Of a stretch of DNA of 64,000 nt, positions 41,066 through 49,938 are shown in pieces. Position 1 is the first letter of the stretch. Each line of letters starts with the position of its first letter. The DNA comes from Paludibacteraceae bacterium (GTDB lineage: Bacteria; Bacteroidota; Bacteroidia; Bacteroidales; Paludibacteraceae): contig JAFUWV010000010.1 in NCBI GenBank assembly GCA_017477325.1, forward strand, positions 124,001-188,000, given 5' to 3'. The translations under genes were made by a program, and so were the position numbers. The notes under the pieces are model-generated. The model searched no databases. It was not told the origin of the DNA and worked only from the letters and a program-made list of their open reading frames with translations.

Positions 41066-41091
41066 TAATTCATAATGCATAATTCATAATC
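41066..41091 (+). repeat. 7-bp ATAATKC-type units after a stop codon
   Basis: taattc, ataatgc, ataattc, ataatcg start immediately after the TGA of the OmpA protein. Longer copy at 43946-43987; related stretch at 26160-26180. Confidence 0.55.
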
Positions 41092-41111
41092 GAAAGAAAA
41101 ATATAGTTGTT

Positions 41112-43946
41112 ATGAAAAGATATATTTGTGTAGTTTGCTGCGTTTTAGCGCTTGTATCGGCTAAGACATTTGCCCAATCAGCCGGAACAGAAGGTAAGGA
41201 CTTCTGGGTTACCTTTTTGAGTGCAGACAGGTTAGACGAAGATGACAAGAAGATAACTTTGAGTCTTAGTATCTCCACAACTAAAGACTGCCAGGTCACA
41301 CTTGAGAACCCATATACAGGTTACAACCTGAGTCGTCGGGTAACTGCAAACCAACTGTTTACAGAGAACCTATATAGCGGGACAGCCAAGAATACAAATG
41401 CTGACAAAGCAGGATGCTACACCATAGTCTCCGAGCAGCCACTCAACACTGCCATACACATTACTTCTACAGAGAACATATCAGTTTACGCCTCAAATTT
41501 CAAAGACAAGTCATTTGATGCCACCAATGTATTGCCCACGACAGCACTGACAGACAATTATCTGATACAGACCTACCCTGCTTCGGACCACGATGAAAAA
41601 CCACAGGGTAGTCACTTCGCCATAATTGCCACAGAAGACAACACTATAGTTGATATTGCCCTCTCAACCAAGACAGACAAGGGCAGAACCGGCACTATCA
41701 CTACCCCGTCGCTGAAGCAGGGACAAGTGTATTATGTCTGGACAGGTAAGAACGAAGGTGCAGAATCGGATCTCTCCGGAACGAAAGTTACAGCACGTGA
41801 CGGCAAGCGTATTGCAGTGTTCCAAGGCAACCCGCACACCAACCTACCATATTACAAAGACTACGGATTCACAGACTACGCCAACACAAAAGACCGCGAC
41901 CACCTGTTTTCACAAGCAATACCTACCGCCTTCTGGGGAACAAGGTATGCGCTTACTGCCTCGATGACACGCAAACGAGACATCATCAGAGTAATGGCAA
42001 TAAACGACGGAACAGAGGTCCGCATCAATGGCACATTGGTTCATACGTTCGACTTTTCCGTGGACACGAAGCAGTATTGGGAGTTTGAGATGGGTCAGAA
42101 AATGTCGGGGAGGAAGGCTCCACTGGTGCAGGACAACAGTTGTTTTCTTGAAACGTCCTGTCCCACTTCAGTTCACCTATTCATGACATCAAACAAATAC
42201 GACGGAAGCGACAAGGCAGACCCTGCCATGGTTGTCATCAACCCTATCGAACAAGGTATATCCCACGTCACTTTCACCACATACGGCAGCAGTAACACCC
42301 ACTATGTGAACATAGTCACAGAGAAAAACAACTGCAAAGAAATGACTATCAGTTACACGGACGGAGGGAGACGCGTTAGTCAGAATCTGGAGCAGTACTT
42401 TGAACCAGTAACCGGCAGCAACGAGCGCTACTGGTTTGCACGTCTTGACAAACTGGATACTGCAGAACGCCCATACACTTTAGAGGGGAAACGGCCATTC
42501 GTAGCACATGCATACGGCTATGGAGAGAGAGAGAGCTACGGTTACTCGGTCGGCTCAGCTGCAGTAGAAAAAAGTATCATCATAGACGGGAACAACTATA
42601 TTAACCTTCAGCGGTACGACTCACTATTCTGCATAGGCGACACAATAGAAATAGAGCCGTATTTCAGCGTTGACGTAGAGAATGTGACATGGAGCATGGG
42701 CGACGGTGTCAGAATTGACCAGAACACAGAGAATCAGAAATCATTCAAGTATGCATACGAGTCACCCGGATGGTACGATTTGAAAGCCATCACTCACACA
42801 GTCAACCAATGCGACGGCAGCGACTATCGTGACACCGTGACTGTTGTGATTCATGTGCTTCGTCCTGACACAGTTCGCATGCCGGGAACACATGACTGTA
42901 TAAACGAAAACGAGACGGAGCGAGGGGTAGTATATCCATTCCTCGAAATCCGTGAGGTGAAGACAGACTGCTCACGAGTGGAGATAACACCGGTTGAGAT
43001 AGGAGTAATATCAAGTTATACAATACAGGAAGATACTGTTGCCTATGACTCGTGCTACTGGATTAATTCATGGAGGTATGTTTCAGGTGATTATACAGAC
43101 ACGATACCCAACGGAAATTACATGAACTGTGACAGTATAATCACACGCCATATTACAATAGTCAGTTGCCTCGGAGTGGAGGTTGAGATGCCGCAGGCAG
43201 AATTCTGTGCAGATGAGCAGAACATTACGCTCAACTACAAAATCACCAAAGGAGACCCATCGCAACTTGCAGGAGGATACATTCTGCTAACGAGTGGAAA
43301 GAAAATCGACGTGGAGATAAGCAACAACCAGATAACTGCCCCAATCTCGGAATTTACGCCGGGCAAGTATAGTTGCATGTTATGTTTAGAAGACAAGTTA
43401 TGCGAGAAGAAGCTGGTAGAGATACCACTATCGTTCACCATACGCTATGCATCCAATATATTCCGTCAGAAATGGGACGATGTTCTTGTAGTGCCTAACA
43501 GCAGCACGAACGGAGGATTTGAATTTATCGGCTACCAGTGGCTGAAGGACGGTGAAGAGATATCAGGTGCAACCACAGCATGGTATTATGCTCCAGATTA
43601 CACATTAGAAACAAAGCTTGACACCGCAGCCGAATACAGCGTGCGCCTGATGACAAAAGACAGTGTCATAATAGAGTCGTGCACGAAGAAGCCACAAAGT
43701 ATTGGCGAAGCCACGCAGTCAGTTCGCGTTGCACCCACCCTGCTTATGCCGAGAGAGAACATAAGCATAGAGACAGAAGGCGAAGCAACAGCAGAGATAT
43801 ACAACACATTAGGTCTCAGAGAAAGCATATCGCTGTTTAAAGACAAGACAGAGATATCTGCTCCACGCGAGAAAGGAATATACGTTCTGCAAGTGACACT
43901 CTCAAACGGCTATAAAACAAGCAAACAGATTGTAGTGGGGAGATGA
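41112..43946 (+). CDS. Surface protein: IgGFc-binding-like region, PKD, T9SS-like C-terminal tail (B)
   Basis: 944 residues with a signal peptide (MKRYICVVCCVLALVSAKTFAQ). Same architecture as protein A: IgGFc-binding-like region about 28-480 (GTEGKDFWVTFLSADR; VYASNFKDKSFDATNVLP; VAVFQ-type strand IAVFQGNPHTNLPYY), then a PKD-like domain near 515-580 (ENVTWSMGDGV...GWYDLKAI). A Cys-containing repeat region (CYWINSWRYVSGDYTDTIPNG) recalls the LHLTI-type repeats of the giant protein. The FRQKWDDVLVV module is near 785, and the tail (GIYVLQVTLSNGYKTSKQIVV) is a good T9SS type A match. Probably arose by duplication of protein A around the OmpA gene. Ligand unknown. Confidence 0.83.
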   Translation: MKRYICVVCCVLALVSAKTFAQSAGTEGKDFWVTFLSADRLDEDDKKITLSLSISTTKDCQVTLENPYTGYNLSRRVTANQLFTENLYSGTAKNTNADKAGCYTIVSEQPLNTAIHITSTENISVYASNFKDKSFDATNVLPTTALTDNYLIQTYPASDHDEKPQGSHFAIIATEDNTIVDIALSTKTDKGRTGTITTPSLKQGQVYYVWTGKNEGAESDLSGTKVTARDGKRIAVFQGNPHTNLPYYKDYGFTDYANTKDRDHLFSQAIPTAFWGTRYALTASMTRKRDIIRVMAINDGTEVRINGTLVHTFDFSVDTKQYWEFEMGQKMSGRKAPLVQDNSCFLETSCPTSVHLFMTSNKYDGSDKADPAMVVINPIEQGISHVTFTTYGSSNTHYVNIVTEKNNCKEMTISYTDGGRRVSQNLEQYFEPVTGSNERYWFARLDKLDTAERPYTLEGKRPFVAHAYGYGERESYGYSVGSAAVEKSIIIDGNNYINLQRYDSLFCIGDTIEIEPYFSVDVENVTWSMGDGVRIDQNTENQKSFKYAYESPGWYDLKAITHTVNQCDGSDYRDTVTVVIHVLRPDTVRMPGTHDCINENETERGVVYPFLEIREVKTDCSRVEITPVEIGVISSYTIQEDTVAYDSCYWINSWRYVSGDYTDTIPNGNYMNCDSIITRHITIVSCLGVEVEMPQAEFCADEQNITLNYKITKGDPSQLAGGYILLTSGKKIDVEISNNQITAPISEFTPGKYSCMLCLEDKLCEKKLVEIPLSFTIRYASNIFRQKWDDVLVVPNSSTNGGFEFIGYQWLKDGEEISGATTAWYYAPDYTLETKLDTAAEYSVRLMTKDSVIIESCTKKPQSIGEATQSVRVAPTLLMPRENISIETEGEATAEIYNTLGLRESISLFKDKTEISAPREKGIYVLQVTLSNGYKTSKQIVVGR

Positions 43947-43987
43947 TAATGCATAATTCATAATGCATAATTCATAATGCATAGTTA
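43946..43987 (+). repeat. Six 7-bp ATAATKC-type units after a stop codon
   Basis: ataatgc and ataattc alternate (starts 43946, 43953, 43960, 43967, 43974), then atagtta. The array begins on the last base of the TGA stop of surface protein B and lies upstream of the PAP2 gene. Confidence 0.65.
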
Positions 43988-44030
43988 TGTTGATGTTTCG
44001 GTGAGCTTGGGGTGAGGTCTGGATGAGGTT

Positions 44031-44750
44031 ATGAAAGAGTTTATAAGAGGCAACAGAGTCTTTATAATATTGTTTGCAGCAGTGTTTGCAGCAATAGGAA
44101 CAGCCATCACAGTAGCAGATAAGGCTGAGTTGCACTTATGGCTAAACTCGTGCCACACGCTGGCAGGTGACACTTTTTTCCCTTACTACACTAAGATAGC
44201 AGACTACGGTTTCTACATAATTGCACTCGGCCTACTATTCTGGCGTGCAGGTGCAACCATCTACCTTATGATAGCCGAAGGTGCCGGCGCACTGATTGTG
44301 CAAGCAGTGAAACACATAGTCAATGCTCCCAGACCGAAGATATTCTTTGACCTTGAGAACAACCCTGATGCCCTGCCAGTGGTAGAAGGAGTGAAGATGC
44401 ACAGTCACTATTCGTTTCCATCGGGCCACACATGCACATTCTTCATTCTATTCTTTTGCCTGAGCGTACTATTTTGGTATTACAGCCAGGAAAGAATGCA
44501 GACGAGAGAGGGAATAAAAAAAGAGACGTATTGGCATACGTCTCTACAGATTGTGTGCTTTTTGGCTGCTCTGTTAGGAGGATACTCAAGAGTGTATCTC
44601 TCACAACATTTTACAACTGACGTGTTTGCAGGCGGAATAATAGGAGTATGCGTTGTAGCAGCACTCTACCCCGCTTTTGTCTGGCTTAATAATAAGTTTC
44701 CAAAGGTTTGCGCTTGGCATATTTCTTTGCCCAGGAAGCAAAAAGCATAA
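44031..44750 (+). CDS. PAP2-family membrane phosphatase with an inserted palindrome
   Basis: 239 residues, about five or six membrane spans. The PAP2 catalytic motifs are complete: KHIVNAPRPK near 97-106, YSFPSGHT near 127-134, and SRVYLSQHFTTDV near 189-201. Family members dephosphorylate lipid substrates such as undecaprenyl diphosphate, phosphatidic acid or phosphatidylglycerophosphate on the periplasmic side; the substrate is not evident. The loop KKETYWHTSLQ (about 163-173) is encoded by a perfect 10-bp inverted repeat (44522-44545). The last 65 bases overlap the 3' end of convergent cstA. Confidence 0.87.
   Translation: MKEFIRGNRVFIILFAAVFAAIGTAITVADKAELHLWLNSCHTLAGDTFFPYYTKIADYGFYIIALGLLFWRAGATIYLMIAEGAGALIVQAVKHIVNAPRPKIFFDLENNPDALPVVEGVKMHSHYSFPSGHTCTFFILFFCLSVLFWYYSQERMQTREGIKKETYWHTSLQIVCFLAALLGGYSRVYLSQHFTTDVFAGGIIGVCVVAALYPAFVWLNNKFPKVCAWHISLPRKQKA
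44522..44548 (+). repeat. Palindromic GTAGAGACG-type element inside the PAP2 coding region
   Basis: agagacgtat-tggc-atacgtctct, a perfect 10-bp stem with a 4-base loop, followed by acag. It shares the 10-mer cgtctctaca (44539-44548) with the element at 10130-10139. Confidence 0.65.
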
Positions 44751-46182
44751 GACAGAACACGGTGACCACCGCTGCCACCAGATATCCCACCCAACGCATC
44801 TGAGGTGCGAAATGGAAACCTTCGGGGGCTATCAGGATGTAGCTTACACTGACCATTGTCATGAACAAAGCCGGTATGATACTCATCAGCCAGCCGTATT
44901 TCACCTTACCCGTCTCGACACCATTCTTGAAAAGGAACACCGTACCTGCCCATAGTGTGAACACAGCCAACGTCTGGTTAGTCCAAGAGAAATAGCGCCA
45001 TACGACATCGAAATTGACGAACGTCATTCCGAACACCATGGCAAACAAGGGGACGGAGATGACGAGTCGTTTCCATATAGTCTTCTGCTCGAGATGCAGG
45101 AAGTCGGCAACAATAAGCCGTGCACTACGAAGGGCAGTATCACCAGAAGTGATAGGAGCGGCAATAACACCAATTATGGCGAGTATTCCTCCGACGACAC
45201 CGAGCCAAGAGCGTGCAACACGGTCAACAACCAGTGCGGCTATGTTCTCACCCTGATGCTCAGCAGCAAAAGCCTGCAGACCGTCGATACCATAGAGTCC
45301 GTTTTCGGGGTCTGCGAAGAATGTTCCCGCAGCTGCAGCCCAGATAAGTGCCAGGATGCCTTCAGCCACCATAGCCCCATAGAATATCCAGCGGCCTTGA
45401 CGCTCGTTGGTGATACAGCGTGCCATCAGTGGGGACTGAGTGCCATGAAAACCGCTTATTGCGCCACATGCGATACTGACAAACATCATAGGAAAGAGCG
45501 GCAATCCGTTGGTCTGACGGTTATACAACCCGTCTGTCAGTTCGGGCATCTGTGAGCCATGCCAACCTAACATCACGACCATGATGCCAACGCCCATAAA
45601 GAGCAACACTGCACCAAAAACAGGATAGAACTGACCTATGAGTTTGTCAATCGGCAGAAGAGTCGCCAGCATATAATATCCAAAAATAATCAACAGCCAA
45701 ATCCTGAACGAGACTTTATCCACCAGTCCGTGAAGAAGTGCCGCCGGTCCGCTCATGAAGGTGGTAGTAAGAAGAATAAGAAGCACGAGCGAGAGCAGAC
45801 GCATAAACTGCCGGACAGGCATACCAAGTTCAGAACCTACTATCTCTGGCAGACTTGCACCTTGCTTTCTTACAGACATCATGCCGGACAGATAGTCATG
45901 AACACCACCTGCGAAAATTGTTCCGAACACTATCCACAGAAATGCTGACGGACCGAAGAATATACCCATTATTGCACCAAAGATAGGTCCCAGACCAGCA
46001 ATATTGAGGAACTGAATAAGGAAAATTCTCCAGGCAGGCAGGGGCACGTAGTCCACACCATCCTGCTGCTCAATAGCAGGAGTGGTACGCTTGGAATCAA
46101 TTTGGAACACTTTTTCGACTACCTTTCCGTATATCAAGTAGCCGACAACAAGTAATATCAAAGAAATGACGAAGGTGTACAT
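44686..46182 (-). CDS. cstA: Carbon starvation protein A family transporter (short form)
   Basis: 498 residues, about 13-14 membrane spans. CstA signatures: FLNIAGLGPIFGAIMGIFFGPSAFLWIVFG split over about 60-92, GGVHDYLSGMMSVR near 93-106, GFHGTQSPLMARC near 245, and APITSGDTALRSARLI near 345. Family members import peptides or pyruvate. It is shorter than E. coli CstA (701 residues), as is usual for Bacteroidota and many Firmicutes homologues. The promoter upstream is strong. The 3' end overlaps the convergent PAP2 gene by 65 bases, so there is no room for a separate terminator. Confidence 0.92.
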   Translation of the reverse strand: MYTFVISLILLVVGYLIYGKVVEKVFQIDSKRTTPAIEQQDGVDYVPLPAWRIFLIQFLNIAGLGPIFGAIMGIFFGPSAFLWIVFGTIFAGGVHDYLSGMMSVRKQGASLPEIVGSELGMPVRQFMRLLSLVLLILLTTTFMSGPAALLHGLVDKVSFRIWLLIIFGYYMLATLLPIDKLIGQFYPVFGAVLLFMGVGIMVVMLGWHGSQMPELTDGLYNRQTNGLPLFPMMFVSIACGAISGFHGTQSPLMARCITNERQGRWIFYGAMVAEGILALIWAAAAGTFFADPENGLYGIDGLQAFAAEHQGENIAALVVDRVARSWLGVVGGILAIIGVIAAPITSGDTALRSARLIVADFLHLEQKTIWKRLVISVPLFAMVFGMTFVNFDVVWRYFSWTNQTLAVFTLWAGTVFLFKNGVETGKVKYGWLMSIIPALFMTMVSVSYILIAPEGFHFAPQMRWVGYLVAAVVTVFCLMLFASWAKKYAKRKPLETYY

Positions 46183-46235
46183 AATGAAGAAAAATGTTTG
46201 TAGAAATATCTGTAAACTATTTGTCTATTTGCCTG

Positions 46236-46267
46236 CAAAGTTACAACATTTTTCTTTTAACTGCAAA
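46236..46267 (-). promoter_or_regulatory. Promoter of cstA
   Basis: Minus strand: TAACTTTG (46236-46243) with TTTG (46264-46267) 20 bases upstream; 53 bases from the start codon. Confidence 0.7.
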
Positions 46268-46275
46268 CAATTATT

Positions 46276-46329
46276 GAAGTTTGTTGAGTTTGAGAAGTTT
46301 GCAAAGTTCGGGAAGTTTGTTGGGTTACA
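46276..46329 (+). repeat. 9-bp tandem array, copy 6
   Basis: Units gaagtttgt, tgagtttga, gaagtttgc, aaagttcgg, gaagtttgt, tgggttaca, between the cstA promoter and the end of the vWA gene. Confidence 0.75.
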
Positions 46330-46365
46330 TTCCAAACTTATAGAACATATCCGATATACGGAGGT

Positions 46366-46989
46366 TTACTCGGAGAAGAAGGACGTATCTCTTTCCTCTG
46401 CGGTCATACAAGGTGCTGCCTCACAGAATCTTTCCATCGATTTGGAAAATGAGCGGAACATGCGTCCTGTACCTACTGCACTTTGCTCGAAGCGGAGAGA
46501 GTTGCTTATTCCTATTTTGCCGGCCTCAACCACCTCGTCCTGATTCGCACCGATGAATGCGAAAGTCCAGTTGTTTTTCTTCTTCTCCGCTATGAGTTTC
46601 TTGAGTTTTTCTGCATTAAACTCAGTGGAAGCATTCTCCAGACCGTCGGTGATGATAGTGACGAGCGCAAGACTATCCTCGCCTTGCATTTTCTTTTCGA
46701 GCCTGAGAACGGAGAGTCCGACTGCGTCATAAAGCGGAGTGCATGAATCGGGTTGATAGTCCGCAGGAGTCAATTCTTTGGCTTCCGAGACAGGAACATT
46801 GTCGAGCACATAATTAGTGACCGAATCACTATTAAAACTGACAAGAGTCATAAAATGGTTCTGTTCAGGGTTCTTGCGTTGCATCGAACGGATGCTTTGA
46901 ACAGTCTCGTTACAACCTGTGAGGGCAGTCTGGCGGATGCAGTCCATTGAGCCACTGGCATCCAGAAGAATAAGATGATAGAAATTCAT
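46366..46989 (-). CDS. von Willebrand factor A domain protein
   Basis: 207 residues from the ATG at 46989; the reading extends back to 47127 but crosses the promoter region and lacks vWA sequence, so the shorter start is chosen. The MIDAS motif is DASGSM near 10-15, with the conserved Thr in the CTPLYDAVG segment and ITDGLEN near 112 completing the metal site. A stand-alone cytoplasmic vWA domain of about 200 residues, with no signal peptide. Such proteins act as metal-dependent binding partners, but no MoxR-type ATPase or other usual partner is adjacent. The C-terminus is helical (FRSFSKSMERFCEAAP). Partner unknown. Confidence 0.83.
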   Translation of the reverse strand: MNFYHLILLDASGSMDCIRQTALTGCNETVQSIRSMQRKNPEQNHFMTLVSFNSDSVTNYVLDNVPVSEAKELTPADYQPDSCTPLYDAVGLSVLRLEKKMQGEDSLALVTIITDGLENASTEFNAEKLKKLIAEKKKNNWTFAFIGANQDEVVEAGKIGISNSLRFEQSAVGTGRMFRSFSKSMERFCEAAPCMTAEERDTSFFSE

Positions 46990-47078
46990 AATGATAAAGT
47001 TGTTTGTGGAGCACAGGCTCCGGTTAATAATATTCTTAAGTTTCTTGTGAATGAAGAGACTTAAGCTGTTTGACGATG

Positions 47079-47086
47079 CAAAGATA
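47079..47086 (-). promoter_or_regulatory. Candidate -7 box of the vWA gene
   Basis: TATCTTTG on the minus strand, about 90 bases from the start codon. The best upstream TTG (47104-47106) is at a short 17-base spacing. Confidence 0.4.
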
Positions 47087-47206
47087 ATACAAACCGGGAC
47101 ACACAAGGAACTTCTGCAACCTTGCAATAGTCCAACTGATTATTATGTAATATTTTGCGATTGACCTACACACAACTTACTAAAATGCAGAAAATGAATA
47201 AAACAT

Positions 47207-47237
47207 TTTGAACCTCGGCAAAAAATTTCTACCTTTG
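47207..47237 (+). promoter_or_regulatory. Promoter of the transglutaminase-like gene
   Basis: TTTG (47207-47210), 19-base spacer, TACCTTTG (47230-47237), 28 bases before the ATG. Confidence 0.7.
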
Positions 47238-47265
47238 CAATAGAAATACACTAACTTACAAGACC

Positions 47266-49899
47266 ATGAAAAAACTATTGTCACTTCTATTTTCAGCTAT
47301 CTGCCTGCTCTCATGCAGCAGCAAACAATCAGAGCATTTTATCACTGACAAGGCATGGCGCGACACAGTCATGTACGATTTCGAGTATCGCCAACAACAA
47401 CTCGGTATAGACCTCAGTTATGCCTTGAAAGGAGACTCACTCAACATTCGGGAGCAAGAGGCATTGACATTTCTGTATGCATACATGCCCCTCGCCGACA
47501 TAACCGACTACCCTCAGGAGTTGCACATAGCGAACGTGCGCACAACATTTCTTGCCCAAGAGCAAATGCCCTGGGGAAAGAAGATACCTGAATATATCTT
47601 CCGCCACTTTGTACTGCCAGCCCGTGTCAACAATGAGAATCTCGACGAGTCACGCACGGTGTTCTATGAGCAGCTGAAGTCACGGGTAGAGAATCTGCCT
47701 ATGAAAGAAGCCATATTGGAAGTCAATCATTGGTGCCATGAGCATGTGACATACCAACCATCGAATGCCCGCACCACATCCCCGATAGTGACGATGCGCA
47801 ACTCTACAGGCCGCTGCGGAGAGGAGAGCACCTTCACCGTTGCAGCACTGCGCTCGGTAGGAATACCCGCCCGTCAGGTATATACTCCACGTTGGGCACA
47901 CACCGATGACAACCATGCATGGGTAGAAGCATGGGCAGACGGCAAGTGGTATTTTCTCGGAGCATGCGAACCGGAGCCTGTTCTCAATCTGGGCTGGTTC
48001 AATGAACCTGCCTCGCGTGCATTGCTGGTTCACACCAGAGCTTTCGGCAGGTATGCAGGACCCGAAGAAGTGATACTGTCCACATCAGAATTCACCGAGA
48101 TAAATGTGATAGACAACTATGCCAAGACCTCAAGAATCGATTTCGACATAGTTGATATGGCAGGTAAGAAAATTAAAGATGCAAAAGTAGAGTTCAAGAT
48201 ATACAATTATGCAGAGTTCTTCACCGCCGTCACCAAATACACGGATGACAATGGCCATACATTCCTCACCGCAGGCAACGGTGACATGCTTGTATGGGCA
48301 TCGAAAGGTTCAGAATACGGATTTCAGAAGGCCTCCTTCGGAACTGACAAACACATCACAATCACTCTCAGCCACAACCCGCAGACAGACAGCAAAGAGC
48401 CTCTACTTGAGATGCAGCGACTGAGCATTGTGCCTCCCCCATCCGACCCCCATTATCCAGAGATTGACGAAGATGCCCAGAACTTGTGCAAGCAGCGGTT
48501 TGAATATGAAGACTCGATTCGCGCGGCATACGCAAAGCAGAACTTCATAACTAAAGACGAGGCTGCAGAACTCACGGAAGCCACAAGCGAACATATTGAA
48601 TATTTAGTAAAAGCACGAGCCAACTGGACTACAATCTGGGACTTCATCTCGGAGCATGCAGACAATCCGAAACGCACCTTCGGCATTCTCTCTCGTCTTG
48701 CCGGCAAAGACCTGACGGACATCACGATAGACGTACTTAACGATGCATACGAAGCAAAGACCGACCAACTGGAGACACGCGTAGAGAACGAACCCGTGCT
48801 TCAGCCGTACAAAAAGCAGATAGCCTCGATGTTTGACAAGGAGACAACAGCGTCGTTCCGTCGGGATCCGAATATGCTTGCAGAATGGATAAAGACAAAC
48901 ATCCGCCTCAATCCGGATGCAAAAGCGATGCGTATCACACAGTCCGCGCTTGGAGGCCTGCAATTCGGTGTTACCGACTCCCGCTCGCGCGACATAATGT
49001 TTGTTGATATTGCCCGCAGTCTGAATATACGTTCCAGAAAAGACGATGTGACAGGTAAGGTGCAATATATGCAGAATGGCAAATGGATTGATGTATGCTT
49101 CAGCGATCAAGCTTCTACTGCGGCTCCCCAAGGCACATTGCATTTAGAATACGACATGATTCCGGGAATCAATGACCCCAGATACTACAGTCATTTTACC
49201 ATCTCCCGCATAAAAGACGGTCAACTGCGTCTTCTCAGTTTTGACGAGGGCGACATTGACATGGGAGGAGGCACCTCTTACAACAACACGTTCAAGAACG
49301 GAGTCATGCTTGATGAAGGCACCTACCTGCTTGTCACCGGAATACGTCAGGCAAACGGAAGCGTCAACACAACAAACCGCATCTTCAACATCCGCCAGGG
49401 TAAGACCACAAATGTGCCACTTGTTCTTCCGTATGAAAAAACAGATGTGTGCATGATTGGCAATTTCAACTCAGAACTGCGATTCCTGCGTGACGGGCAG
49501 TTACGCAGTTTCGTGTCACAGACAGGCAGAGGCTTCTTCATTGTCGGCATCATCAAGCCAGGACAAGAGCCTACTAACCATGCCCTGAGAGACATCTGCA
49601 AGCGTCATGAAGTTTTCGACAAATGGGGACGCCCGATAGTGCTCTTGTTCGAGAGTGAGCAAGACGCCGAAAAATACAAAAAAGAGAACTACGGAGAGTT
49701 GCCAAAAAACATCATCTACGGAATAGACACTGAGCATGACGTTAGCAAACACATTGCTTTGAAGATGCAACTGAAGGACGCGAATCTGCTACCACTGTTC
49801 ATTGTTGCAGACACATTCAACAATGTGGTGTTCGTCTCGCAAGGTTACACGATAAGTCTTGGAGAGCAACTGGAACAGGTAATAACACATCTGGATTAA
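47266..49899 (+). CDS. Transglutaminase-like lipoprotein
   Basis: 877 residues. The lipobox is LLSC with Cys17. The transglutaminase-like core is at about 150-245: TGRCGEESTF with Cys184, and DDNHAWVEAW with His217. The third catalytic position is not clear (LGACEPEP follows where an Asp is usual). After the core, a carboxypeptidase-regulatory-like beta domain (DMAGKKIKDAKVEFKIYNYAEF) and a long C-terminal region include a thioredoxin-like end (GRPIVLLFESEQDAEKY; NLLPLFIVADTFNNVVFVSQGY). Such proteins in Bacteroidota are thought to be surface or periplasmic peptidases; the substrate is not known. A single-gene transcript is likely. Its stop lies just before a 9-base copy of tRNA-Gln sequence. 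Confidence 0.85.
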   Translation: MKKLLSLLFSAICLLSCSSKQSEHFITDKAWRDTVMYDFEYRQQQLGIDLSYALKGDSLNIREQEALTFLYAYMPLADITDYPQELHIANVRTTFLAQEQMPWGKKIPEYIFRHFVLPARVNNENLDESRTVFYEQLKSRVENLPMKEAILEVNHWCHEHVTYQPSNARTTSPIVTMRNSTGRCGEESTFTVAALRSVGIPARQVYTPRWAHTDDNHAWVEAWADGKWYFLGACEPEPVLNLGWFNEPASRALLVHTRAFGRYAGPEEVILSTSEFTEINVIDNYAKTSRIDFDIVDMAGKKIKDAKVEFKIYNYAEFFTAVTKYTDDNGHTFLTAGNGDMLVWASKGSEYGFQKASFGTDKHITITLSHNPQTDSKEPLLEMQRLSIVPPPSDPHYPEIDEDAQNLCKQRFEYEDSIRAAYAKQNFITKDEAAELTEATSEHIEYLVKARANWTTIWDFISEHADNPKRTFGILSRLAGKDLTDITIDVLNDAYEAKTDQLETRVENEPVLQPYKKQIASMFDKETTASFRRDPNMLAEWIKTNIRLNPDAKAMRITQSALGGLQFGVTDSRSRDIMFVDIARSLNIRSRKDDVTGKVQYMQNGKWIDVCFSDQASTAAPQGTLHLEYDMIPGINDPRYYSHFTISRIKDGQLRLLSFDEGDIDMGGGTSYNNTFKNGVMLDEGTYLLVTGIRQANGSVNTTNRIFNIRQGKTTNVPLVLPYEKTDVCMIGNFNSELRFLRDGQLRSFVSQTGRGFFIVGIIKPGQEPTNHALRDICKRHEVFDKWGRPIVLLFESEQDAEKYKKENYGELPKNIIYGIDTEHDVSKHIALKMQLKDANLLPLFIVADTFNNVVFVSQGYTISLGEQLEQVITHLD

Positions 49900-49908
49900 G
49901 GGGCACTA

Positions 49909-49917
49909 AGCCAGGAC
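49909..49917. repeat. AGCCAGGAC direct repeat matching the 3' part of tRNA-Gln (possible left junction)
   Basis: The same 9 bases in the same orientation occur within the tRNA-Gln gene at 53797-53805. The two copies bracket exactly the two-gene TIR module. Neighbouring bases also look similar (ctaagccaggac versus cttagccaggac). Chance similarity is possible. Confidence 0.35.
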
Positions 49918-49938
49918 ACTGAAGATTAAGAGTGCGGA

